Below, one piece after another: positions 1-5,047 of a stretch of 7,384 nt of DNA. Location of the stretch: assembly GCA_030538335.1 (NCBI GenBank), contig JAUNUE010000091.1, positions 1 through 7,384 of the forward strand, written 5' to 3'. A program made the translations under genes and the position numbers. A model generated the notes under the pieces. That model saw only the letters and a program-made list of their open reading frames with translations. It made no database searches and had not been told where the DNA came from. The stretch's first letter is position 1. Every line of letters starts with the position of its first letter. The stretch comes from Allobrachymonas sp. GTDB lineage: Bacteria > Pseudomonadota > Gammaproteobacteria > Burkholderiales > Burkholderiaceae_C.

Positions 1-195
1 AAACCCGGCATTGCCACCGTGGGCAAGCCCTGGGTGGTGGGTGGGGGCGCATGGCCCGAAATGCAGTTTGACGGCAGCGTGTTCACCTTCAAACCCCAGC
101 GTGACGATGGCTGGCTAGGCAATATCGGCGAAATCCGCATCGTCGCTGCAGCCCTGCCGCGCGAGAAGTGGTTGACTTCACGACGTAGCAGTTAA
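1..195 (+). CDS. 3' end of unidentified protein, possibly LamG-like C-terminus
   Basis: The reading frame is open from the first base and stops at TAA (193-195), giving the last 64 residues of a protein whose start lies outside the window. The piece is rich in Gly, Trp and beta-prone residues. It contains the stretch GNIGEIRIV followed by ALPREKWL, which resembles the closing strands of concanavalin A/LamG-type (jelly-roll) domains, where a 'GxIGEvRIy.ralsxeE' pattern is common. That family link is an inference from a short stretch. The catalytic or targeting part, if any, is not in view. An intrinsic terminator follows within 20 bp, so this is the last gene of its transcript. It runs convergently toward murI. 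The reading frame is confident; the domain call is weak. Confidence 0.6.
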   Translation, partial: KPGIATVGKPWVVGGGAWPEMQFDGSVFTFKPQRDDGWLGNIGEIRIVAAALPREKWLTSRRSS

Positions 196-210
196 AAACG
201 GTGCCCAGGC

Positions 211-255
211 AAACTCCACCGGCACTCAAAACAGCGCCTGTGGAGTTTCTTTTTT
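211..255 (+). terminator. Intrinsic terminator after the 1-195 gene
   Basis: A perfect 9-bp stem AAACTCCAC (211-219) / GTGGAGTTT (240-248) is followed by a run of six T (250-255). The 20-nt loop can itself pair (GGC 221-223 with GCC 236-238), extending the hairpin. The stem begins 15 bp after the stop codon of the upstream gene. The T-run is only on the plus-strand side, so it serves the 1-195 transcript rather than murI. Confidence 0.85.
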
Positions 256-407
256 GAGATCATTTGCATCAGAACAAACCCTGTACCAGCTACCCGCCTG
301 CTGGCTCTGCTGACAAGGCATGGTGGACGGGACAGGATTTTGCTGTGCATAAGCAAAGGGTAGCAAGACCCTGAAAATTTCCGGACAAACGGAAACAGTT
401 CGGCAGT
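256..407. other. Convergent intergenic region, no confident gene
   Basis: This is the space between the terminator of the plus-strand gene and the stop codon of minus-strand murI. No RNA gene, repeat or clear murI terminator was seen. A minus-strand frame stays open from 450 (inside murI) to 226. Its non-overlapping part reads FRVLLPFAYAQQNPVPS then a Cys/Gln-rich tail, which superficially resembles a signal-peptide end. It has no ribosome site and runs into the terminator stem, so it is treated as chance or as a gene remnant. Confidence 0.5.
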
Positions 408-1250
408 CTAGATTGGCACCGATTTTGCTATCACATCCAGCCCCAACCACTTGTGCGCTGCCATGGTCAGGCGCTGGTGCGCAGCGGTAGCCAGCAATGT
501 GAGCTGGCCGCGCGGAGCATCTTCTTTTTCAGGACGTAGCAGGTTTTTTTCCTGCAGCAAACGGTACGTCTGCCGCGCCACTGGCACGCCGGGTTCGACC
601 AGTTGCACCGCACTGCCCACGATGGCCTGCAGCACGTCACTGGCAAACGGATAGTGCGTGCAACCCAGCACCAGCGTGTCGATGCCATCTGCATCCTCTT
701 GATTGGCAAAGGGACGCAGCAAGTCGGTATAGCGTCGACACAGGCTTTCGACCGTTTCGCCATCGGGATTCGCCTTGCCGTCCAGCGCGTTCTCTATTGC
801 CAGCGCCAGGCCATTGCACGCCTGTATGCGCACCGTGCGTTCACCCTGCCATTTGGCTACCAATTGCTTGAACTTGTCGCTGCCGATGGTGCCTTGCGTT
901 GCCATGATGCCGATCTGCCCCGTGCGTGTGGCCTGTGTGGCGGGCTTGAGCGCAGGTTCAATGGCAACCAGCGGCAGATGGGGCCAGGTGGCGCGCAGCA
1001 GTTCCACCGCCTGTGCCGTGGCGGTGTTGCATGCCACCACCAGCGCCTTGATGTGGTGCGTGTCGATCAGGTAGCGCACCACTTGCAAGCTGCGCTGCTC
1101 CACCTCGCTTTTGCTGCGCTCGCCATACGGTGCCCAGGCCGTATCGGCGAGATAGACAAAGTCTTCGTGCGGCAGTTGCGCCAGCAAGGCGCGCAGCACG
1201 CTCAAGCCGCCAACGCCGCTGTCGAAAACGCCGATGGGCAAGTGCTGCAT
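408..1250 (-). CDS. murI: Glutamate racemase
   Basis: This cytoplasmic, cofactor-independent racemase converts L-glutamate to D-glutamate for peptidoglycan precursor synthesis. The protein is 280 aa, normal for the family (E. coli about 285). The N-terminal IGVFDSGVGGLSVL (residues 6-19) carries the conserved Asp10-Ser11. The two catalytic cysteines of the two-base mechanism are Cys74 in VVACNTATA and Cys197 in LGCTHYPF, with His199 beside the latter. The start chosen is ATG at 1250. A TTG at 1295 would add 15 residues, but those codons lie in the attC-like element and in DNA probably brought by the inserted cassette. No Shine-Dalgarno sequence is visible before the ATG. The gene lies downstream of the fumarase gene on the same strand. 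In the reconstructed ancestral arrangement it would start 28 bp after the fumarase stop, suggesting an operon now interrupted by two cassettes. Confidence 0.96.
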   Translation of the reverse strand: MQHLPIGVFDSGVGGLSVLRALLAQLPHEDFVYLADTAWAPYGERSKSEVEQRSLQVVRYLIDTHHIKALVVACNTATAQAVELLRATWPHLPLVAIEPALKPATQATRTGQIGIMATQGTIGSDKFKQLVAKWQGERTVRIQACNGLALAIENALDGKANPDGETVESLCRRYTDLLRPFANQEDADGIDTLVLGCTHYPFASDVLQAIVGSAVQLVEPGVPVARQTYRLLQEKNLLRPEKEDAPRGQLTLLATAAHQRLTMAAHKWLGLDVIAKSVPI

Positions 1251-1262
1251 ATTGTTAGAGGC

Positions 1263-1336
1263 AATTAACGTCGCAACGAGGCGGAAAGAACCCAAAAACG
1301 CAGCCTTGGGACATCCGGCTGAACCAATGGTCAGGC
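1263..1336 (-). repeat. Degenerate attC-like site ending cassette 2
   Basis: Read on the minus strand, this 74-bp imperfect palindrome starts with GCCTGAC (1336-1330; RYYYAAC with one mismatch), which contains the TGA stop of the upstream ORF. It ends with GTTAATT (1269-1263). Inner arms TCCGGCT (1314-1320) and AGGCGGA (1279-1285) pair at 6 of 7 positions and sit exactly 16 nt in from each end. A central CCCAA/TTGGG stem (1291-1295 / 1306-1310) continues the fold. The right end matches the right-hand attC consensus as I recall it at about 17 of 23 positions. The poorly matching TTAATT is expected if the crossover is at G|TT and the last bases belong to the insertion target. The site is weaker than the attC at 1631-1724, so this is a probable rather than certain call. 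Confidence 0.5.
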
Positions 1337-1636
1337 GATTTTTCTAAAAAGGCGCGCATGATCGGTAAACGTGAAGGTGAGCTTTATTTCATTTTCAGAC
1401 TCAAGTTCAAAAACACATTGCGCAATGCGCCCTGTTGATGACCAAACAGCAGTAAATGAAAGTTGTTGTGGCAGATATTGAATATTGGAAACCTCTGCAA
1501 TTTCTCCATCGTACCTATCTTGTGCTGCCACAACAATCTTGCCATTCTCTTCCCGAACAGAATATTCAACCTCTGATGTATATTCGTCTGGGCCAACCCA
1601 AACACCTACAAATTTGTTCATGGGGAAATTGCCTAA
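1269..1636 (-). mobile_element. Putative integron gene cassette 2 (368 bp)
   Basis: On the minus strand this runs from TTAGGC, just after the G of the attC core at 1637, to the G at 1269, just before TTAATT. It holds one 96-aa ORF filling most of its length plus a degenerate attC-like tail, the standard one-gene/one-attC plan. The left end is firm. The right end depends on the weaker site at 1263-1336, and is supported by the way its removal, together with cassette 1, rejoins the flanks into a short fumarase-murI spacer. Confidence 0.6.
1331..1621 (-). CDS. Small hypothetical protein of cassette 2
   Basis: This encodes a 96-aa protein of unknown function. ATG at 1621 is preferred over the upstream TTG (1648), because the latter lies inside the attC site and would add nine residues encoded by it. 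The ATG comes 10 nt after the GTTAGGC core, the usual position for a cassette gene. The sequence has no signal peptide or membrane span. It is dominated by alternating hydrophobic stretches (GVWVGP, GKIVVAAQDRYDGEIAEVSNI, LSFTAVW, CVFELES, KLTFTFTD), suggesting a small all-beta fold, perhaps calycin-like; that is an inference. GC is about 40% in the lines counted, against about 62% in acs, consistent with foreign origin. No convincing Shine-Dalgarno sequence is seen. The TGA stop falls inside the left core of the following attC-like element, a common cassette arrangement. Confidence 0.75.
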   Translation of the reverse strand: MNKFVGVWVGPDEYTSEVEYSVREENGKIVVAAQDRYDGEIAEVSNIQYLPQQLSFTAVWSSTGRIAQCVFELESENEIKLTFTFTDHARLFRKIA

Positions 1637-1724
1637 CGTTGGAGGCAACCGGCGTCGGAATGTGAAGCACTGAAGGTGCCCAAAAGCGTAGCTTTTGAGC
1701 GTCTAGTTGACCGAGAGGTTAGAT
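1631..1724 (-). repeat. Integron attC recombination site between two cassettes
   Basis: This 94-bp imperfect palindrome is bounded by RYYYAAC/GTTRRRY cores: ATCTAAC (1724-1718) and GTTAGGC (1637-1631), read on the minus strand. The last 23 nt, ending at 1631, agree with the right-hand simple-site consensus as I recall it (core part CTCVRRCGTTRRRY) at 21 of 23 positions. On the plus strand CTAAC (1633-1637) pairs with GTTAG (1718-1722) and CAAC (1646-1649) with GTTG (1706-1709). GGCGT (1651-1655) pairs with GCG-C-T (1699-1704) including two G-T wobbles, leaving T1702 unpaired like the extrahelical bases of attC bottom strands. The unpaired spacers are 8 nt on both sides. The centre holds two further hairpins, GCAC/GTGC (1667-1679) and CAAAAGC/GCTTTTG (1681-1697). 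It lies 6 bp after one ORF's stop and 9 bp before the next ORF's ATG. Confidence 0.87.
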
Positions 1725-2070
1725 GGAGGATCATGGCAGAAGCTCTGGGTCACCAAATAGCTGGAACAGAATGTGCTGTAACGCAAACTGGTTGCAGCCA
1801 CGCTTTTGAAGCACACCACCTTCTTGCAAGGCTTCCAATTCCCACCCTTCTTCGGCGTCTGACCAGTAAAGAGCGTTACCGTCTTTTTCGGCGATGACCC
1901 AAACAGATTCACCGGGGTTGTTGGTAACTGGAACTTGCCTAGGTTGAACCTGGATGCTTGCAAAGCACTTCCGATGTTTGGGGTGAAGATGTTGAAACTC
2001 TTGTTGAAGAATTGACTTTACTTCTTCAAGGGTTGCTAGTCGCCAAGTTGTCATGCCTTTAACCACCTAA
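1637..2070 (-). mobile_element. Putative integron gene cassette 1 (434 bp)
   Basis: On the minus strand this starts with TTAGGT (2070-2065), directly after G2071, and ends with the G of the attC core at 1637. It holds one 107-aa ORF and a full attC, so both ends and contents fit a gene cassette. It begins only 10 bp after the fumarase stop codon. No integrase gene or attI site is present in the window, and there are no terminal inverted repeats or target duplication that would suggest a transposon. Confidence 0.75.
1731..2054 (-). CDS. Small hypothetical protein of cassette 1
   Basis: This encodes a 107-aa protein of unknown function, probably cytoplasmic (no signal peptide or membrane span). 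ATG at 2054 is chosen because AGGTGG lies 8 nt upstream as a good ribosome site. A GTG at 2066 falls inside that ribosome site and would add only four residues. The protein has an amphipathic N-terminus (LATLEEVKSILQQEF). A middle part around SVWVIAEKDGNALYWSDAEEGWELE is likely beta-rich and rich in Trp and acidic residues, and the C-terminus is a helix-like QFALQHILFQLFG. I do not recognise the family. GC of about 47-53% in the lines counted is below that of the neighbouring metabolic genes. The ORF stops 6 bp before an attC site. It is co-oriented with the fumarase gene and starts 27 bp after its stop, so read-through transcription is likely. Confidence 0.78.
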   Translation of the reverse strand: MTTWRLATLEEVKSILQQEFQHLHPKHRKCFASIQVQPRQVPVTNNPGESVWVIAEKDGNALYWSDAEEGWELEALQEGGVLQKRGCNQFALQHILFQLFGDPELLP

Positions 2071-2071
2071 C
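2059..2071 (-). promoter_or_regulatory. Cassette entry core overlapping a ribosome binding site
   Basis: On the minus strand GTTAGGT (2071-2065) matches the GTTRRRY recombination core exactly. The bases AGGTGG (2068-2063) make a strong Shine-Dalgarno sequence 8 nt ahead of the ATG at 2054. The recombination site and the ribosome site therefore overlap, so this cassette carries its own translation signal. Confidence 0.6.
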
Positions 2072-2080
2072 GTATGGATT

Positions 2081-3637
2081 TCATGCAACAGTAATGGCCA
2101 GCCCCTTGAACTCCCCCGTGGCAATGCGCTTTTGCCATTCGCGCGGGCCGGTTTCATGGGCGTTGGTGCCGCTGGCATCGACCGCCACGGTCACGGGCAT
2201 ATCGACCACATCAAATTCGTAGATGGCTTCCATACCCAGGTCTTCAAAGCCCACCACGCGCGCTGCCTTGATGGCCTTGCTGACCAGGTAAGCCGCGCCG
2301 CCCACGGCCATGAGGTAGGCGCTTTGGTGCTTCTTGATGGCCTCCACACCTGTGGGGCCGCGCTCGGCCTTTCCGATCATGGCAATCAGGCCGGTTTGCG
2401 CCAGCATCATCTCGGTAAAGCCGTCCATGCGCGTGGCGGTGGTGGGGCCTGCGGGGCCTACCGCTTCATCGCGCACGGCATCAACCGGACCCACGTAGTA
2501 GATCACGCGGTTGGTAAAGTCCACCGGCAACTTCTCGCCTTTTGCCAGCATCTCGGCAATACGCTTGTGCGCGGCGTCGCGACCGGTAAGCATCTTGCCG
2601 TTGAGCAGCAGGGTTTGGCCAGGCTTCCACGCGGCGACCTGTTCTTTGGTGAGCGTGTTCAAGTCCACACGCTGGCTTTTTTGCGTATCGGGTGTCCAGT
2701 CCATCTTCGGCCACAAATCGAGGCTCGGTGGATCAAGATATACGGGGCCGGAGCCATCAAGCACCACATGCGCGTGGCGCGTGGCAGCACAGTTGGGAAT
2801 CATCGCCACGGGTTTGCTGGCAGCGTGGGTGGGGTACATGGAGACCTTCACGTCGAGCACGGTGGTCAAGCCGCCCAAACCTTGCGCACCGATGCCCAGT
2901 GCATTGATCTTCTCGTAAAGCTCCAGCCGCAGTTCTTCGACTTGCGTGAGTGCTTCTCCTTTGGCAGACTTGGCCTGCAACTGGTACATGTCGAGGTCTT
3001 CCATCAGGCTTTGCTTGGCCATGAGCATGGCTTTTTCTGCCGTACCGCCCACGCCTATGCCCAGCATGCCCGGCGGGCACCAGCCCGCACCCATTTGCGG
3101 CACGGTCTTGAGCACCCAATCGACCAGGCTGTCGCCGGGGTTGAGCATGGCGAACTTGGTCTTGTTCTCGCTGCCGCCACCCTTGGCCGCCACGGTAATG
3201 TCAAGCGTGTGGCCGGGCACGATCTCGGTAAAGATCACCGCCGGCGTGTTGTCGCGCGTGTTCTTGCGGGCAAAGTGCGGGTCGGCCACCACGCTGGCAC
3301 GCAGACGGTTGTCGGGGTGGTTGTAGGCGCGGCGCACGCCTTCGTTGATGGCATCTTCCAGGCTACCGGTAAATCCCTCCCAGCGCACATCCATGCCGAT
3401 TTTCAAAAACACGTTGACGATGCCCGTGTCCTGGCAGATCGGGCGGTGGCCCGTGGCGCTCATCTTGCTGTTGGTAAGGATTTGCGCCATCGCATCCTTG
3501 GCGGCGGGGCTTTGCTCACGCTCATAAGCACGCACCAGATGCGCGATGTAATCAGCCGGGTGGTAGTAGCTGATGTATTGCAAGGCAGCGGAAATGGTCT
3601 CGATCAGATGGGCCTGGGTAATGGGTTTTGCTGACAT
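2081..3637 (-). CDS. fumA: Class I (iron-sulfur) fumarate hydratase
   Basis: This cytosolic TCA-cycle enzyme interconverts fumarate and L-malate using an oxygen-sensitive [4Fe-4S] cluster. The 518-aa single chain matches the class I family, which is unrelated to class II FumC. The three likely cluster cysteines are Cys68 (RPICQDTG), Cys187 (GAGWCPPGM) and Cys283 (PNCAATRH). The spacings of 119 and 96 are close to those remembered for E. coli FumA. The C-terminal swivel-type domain includes GKMLTGRDAAHKRI, the GPAGPTTATRMDGF loop and KAERGPTGVEAIKKH. ATG at 3637 is preferred over a TTG at 3688, because it begins MSAKPITQAHLIE at the usual family position; no clear Shine-Dalgarno sequence is seen for either. 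The gene heads a minus-strand group with the two cassettes and murI, and diverges from the hydrolase gene at 3732. Confidence 0.95.
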   Translation of the reverse strand: MSAKPITQAHLIETISAALQYISYYHPADYIAHLVRAYEREQSPAAKDAMAQILTNSKMSATGHRPICQDTGIVNVFLKIGMDVRWEGFTGSLEDAINEGVRRAYNHPDNRLRASVVADPHFARKNTRDNTPAVIFTEIVPGHTLDITVAAKGGGSENKTKFAMLNPGDSLVDWVLKTVPQMGAGWCPPGMLGIGVGGTAEKAMLMAKQSLMEDLDMYQLQAKSAKGEALTQVEELRLELYEKINALGIGAQGLGGLTTVLDVKVSMYPTHAASKPVAMIPNCAATRHAHVVLDGSGPVYLDPPSLDLWPKMDWTPDTQKSQRVDLNTLTKEQVAAWKPGQTLLLNGKMLTGRDAAHKRIAEMLAKGEKLPVDFTNRVIYYVGPVDAVRDEAVGPAGPTTATRMDGFTEMMLAQTGLIAMIGKAERGPTGVEAIKKHQSAYLMAVGGAAYLVSKAIKAARVVGFEDLGMEAIYEFDVVDMPVTVAVDASGTNAHETGPREWQKRIATGEFKGLAITVA

Positions 3638-3731
3638 GGTTTTGGGGAACAAAGTGTGGGAAAGGGCTACAACAAGTGCTTCATGCAAGCCTGCTATTGT
3701 GGCACCTCCCCGCCAAGCCCTTTAAACCCCC
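3638..3731. promoter_or_regulatory. Divergent promoter region (fumarase / serine hydrolase)
   Basis: These 94 bp separate two divergent start codons and must hold both promoters, unless transcripts start inside the genes. TATTGT (3695-3700) is a possible -10 for the plus strand. CACAAT, reading 3702-3697 on the minus strand, overlaps it and could be a -10 for the fumarase gene, with TTAAAG (3726-3721) 18 nt upstream as a poor -35. These boxes are weak and no operator was recognised. Confidence 0.35.
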
Positions 3732-4820
3732 ATGCAAACCTTTGACGCCCCAAAACTGGCCACCGATCTGGACCAACTGGCGCAGTCGTTCAGCAGATGC
3801 AGTGACGTCCATGCTCCGTGCTTTGTCCTGCACTGTCCCAGCCGTAACTGGCAATGGCGTTGGCCCGATGCGCCAACCACACAGCAGCCGTATTTCATTG
3901 CCAGCGCCACCAAGCTCTACGTCACCACATTGGTCATGCAATTGCGCCACGAAGGCAGCCTGGCGCTGGATGCGCCCGCGCATACTTACCTGCCACCGGG
4001 ATTGATGGATGGCCTGCACTGCATGCACGGGCAGGATGCCAGCAAGCAGATCACCGTGCGCCACTTGCTGGCGCATACCTCGGGGCTGGCTGACTACTTT
4101 GAGCAAAAGCAGAGAGACGGAAAATCGCAGTTTGAAAAGGCGCTGGCGCAAGACTTTGCCTGGTCACTGCAAGATGTGCTGCGCATCACCCGCGAAGAGA
4201 TGCAGCCCCACTTTGCACCCGGCGCGCCGCAGCGGGCGCTTTACTCCGACACCAACTACCAGTTGTTGGGTGCCATTGTCGAGGCTTTGACCCACACCCC
4301 GCTGGAGCAGGCGATTGCACAGCGCATCACCTCACCTTTGGGTTTGCACGACACCTGGCTTTTTACGCAAAAGACCCTCAACCGTTACGACAGCGTGGCC
4401 AGGCTGCACAACGGCAGGCAGGCCATCCGCATCCCGCTGGCGATGGCGTCTGTGCGTGCCGATGGCGGCATGGTTTCCACCGCGCAAGACGGCATTGGCT
4501 TTTTGCAGGCCTTCATCGCAGGCGCACTCTTTCCAGCCAGCTATTTGCACGACATGCAGGCGCAATGGAACCACATCTTCCGTCCGCTGCAATACGGCGT
4601 GGGCATCATGCGTTTTGCCCTGCCCTGGTATTTTTCACCGTTTGCCAAAGTACCCGAAATGATCGGGCACTCGGGCGCATCAGGCACCGTGCTGTTTCAT
4701 GTGCCGGAGCTGGATCTGTACGTCTCCGGCACCATCAACCAGATCGCCCGGCGCAGCCTGCCGTACCGGCTGATGACCAGCATGGTCTTGCAATGCCGCA
4801 AGGCATGGTCAGGCAAATAG
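3732..4820 (+). CDS. Beta-lactamase-family serine hydrolase (class C/EstB-like)
   Basis: This 362-aa protein has the penicillin-binding-protein/class C beta-lactamase fold and is probably an esterase, amidase or peptidase of unknown substrate. The catalytic SxxK is Ser58-Ala-Thr-Lys61 (FIASATKLYVTT). The second motif is Tyr171-Ser-Asp (LYSDTNYQLLG), with Asp where many relatives have Asn. The third is His313-Ser-Gly (IGHSGASGT), in place of KTG. HLLAHTSGL (111-119), LGLHDTW (203-209) and ADGGMVST (243-250) are further family hallmarks. No signal peptide precedes the domain, so it is probably cytoplasmic and not a resistance-type periplasmic beta-lactamase. ATG at 3732 is the natural start, though no Shine-Dalgarno sequence is visible. 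It is followed by 227 bp before acs and is probably transcribed separately from it. Confidence 0.85.
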   Translation: MQTFDAPKLATDLDQLAQSFSRCSDVHAPCFVLHCPSRNWQWRWPDAPTTQQPYFIASATKLYVTTLVMQLRHEGSLALDAPAHTYLPPGLMDGLHCMHGQDASKQITVRHLLAHTSGLADYFEQKQRDGKSQFEKALAQDFAWSLQDVLRITREEMQPHFAPGAPQRALYSDTNYQLLGAIVEALTHTPLEQAIAQRITSPLGLHDTWLFTQKTLNRYDSVARLHNGRQAIRIPLAMASVRADGGMVSTAQDGIGFLQAFIAGALFPASYLHDMQAQWNHIFRPLQYGVGIMRFALPWYFSPFAKVPEMIGHSGASGTVLFHVPELDLYVSGTINQIARRSLPYRLMTSMVLQCRKAWSGK

Positions 4821-4933
4821 GCCTTTGTGCCTTCTCATCAAAGCCGCCACCAATTTCAGCGAACGAACGTGCAGCCGTTTTTGCAAAGGCCCTCAGGGTT
4901 AGCGAGCATGACGCAAACACCAGTGCAATCCCC

Positions 4934-4970
4934 CACAGTAAGAGGGGCGTAAGTGCCCCCCAACACAGTA
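4934..4970 (+). repeat. CACAGTA direct repeat flanking a GC hairpin
   Basis: CACAGTA occurs at 4934-4940 and again at 4964-4970, exactly 30 bp apart. Between them GGGGC (4944-4948) and GCCCC (4955-4959) form a 5-bp stem with a 6-nt loop. No T-run follows, so it is not an intrinsic terminator. It could be a binding site upstream of acs. Confidence 0.4.
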
Positions 4971-4982
4971 TCCTTGTCTTGC

Positions 4983-5009
4983 CAGCCTGCTGCAAAACAA
5001 GGCAGGCTG
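4983..5009 (+). repeat. 8-bp inverted repeat in the acs leader
   Basis: CAGCCTGC (4983-4990) and GCAGGCTG (5002-5009) pair perfectly around an 11-nt loop. It lies 26 bp upstream of the acs Shine-Dalgarno. No T-run follows on either strand, so it may be an mRNA leader hairpin or an operator rather than a terminator. Confidence 0.5.
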
Positions 5010-5047
5010 ACCAGAAAAAATACCCATTGATTTTTAGGAGACAACAC

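Larger units (their letters stand above)
4821..5047 (+). promoter_or_regulatory. acs leader / intergenic region
   Basis: This 227-bp region holds no gene. It contains two inverted repeats and a short direct repeat (described separately), and ends in a strong Shine-Dalgarno AGGAG (5036-5040), 7 nt before the acs ATG at 5048. No confident -35/-10 pair, sigma-54 site or intrinsic terminator for the upstream hydrolase gene was found. Confidence 0.5.

Noticed and set aside
603..1268. A 221-codon plus-strand frame across murI
   Set aside because: It is antisense to murI, whose catalytic motifs are all present on the minus strand.
1251..1295. TTG start at 1295 for murI
   Set aside because: The 15 extra residues would be encoded mainly by the attC-like tail of cassette 2, and the family start fits ATG 1250.
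1294..1321. CAGCC/GGCTG hairpin plus T-run as a terminator after cassette 2
   Set aside because: The stem is only 5 bp with an 11-nt loop, and the same bases fit better as part of the attC-like fold. Some attenuation is possible, but it is not called as a terminator.
1269..2070. Insertion by an IS element or transposon
   Set aside because: No transposase, terminal inverted repeats or target duplication are visible. The boundaries are G|TT attC-type cores.
2132..3634. A 500-codon plus-strand open frame opposite the fumarase gene
   Set aside because: It is His/Gly/Ala-rich nonsense typical of the antisense of a GC-rich gene. The minus strand gives a full class I fumarase with all motifs.
4944..4959. 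GGGGC/GCCCC hairpin as terminator of the hydrolase gene
   Set aside because: No T-run follows on the plus strand, and it lies 124 bp after the stop codon.
4565..5047. In-frame upstream extension of acs by 161 codons
   Set aside because: It overlaps the hydrolase gene in another frame, is not Acs-like, and the AGGAG site fixes the start at 5048.
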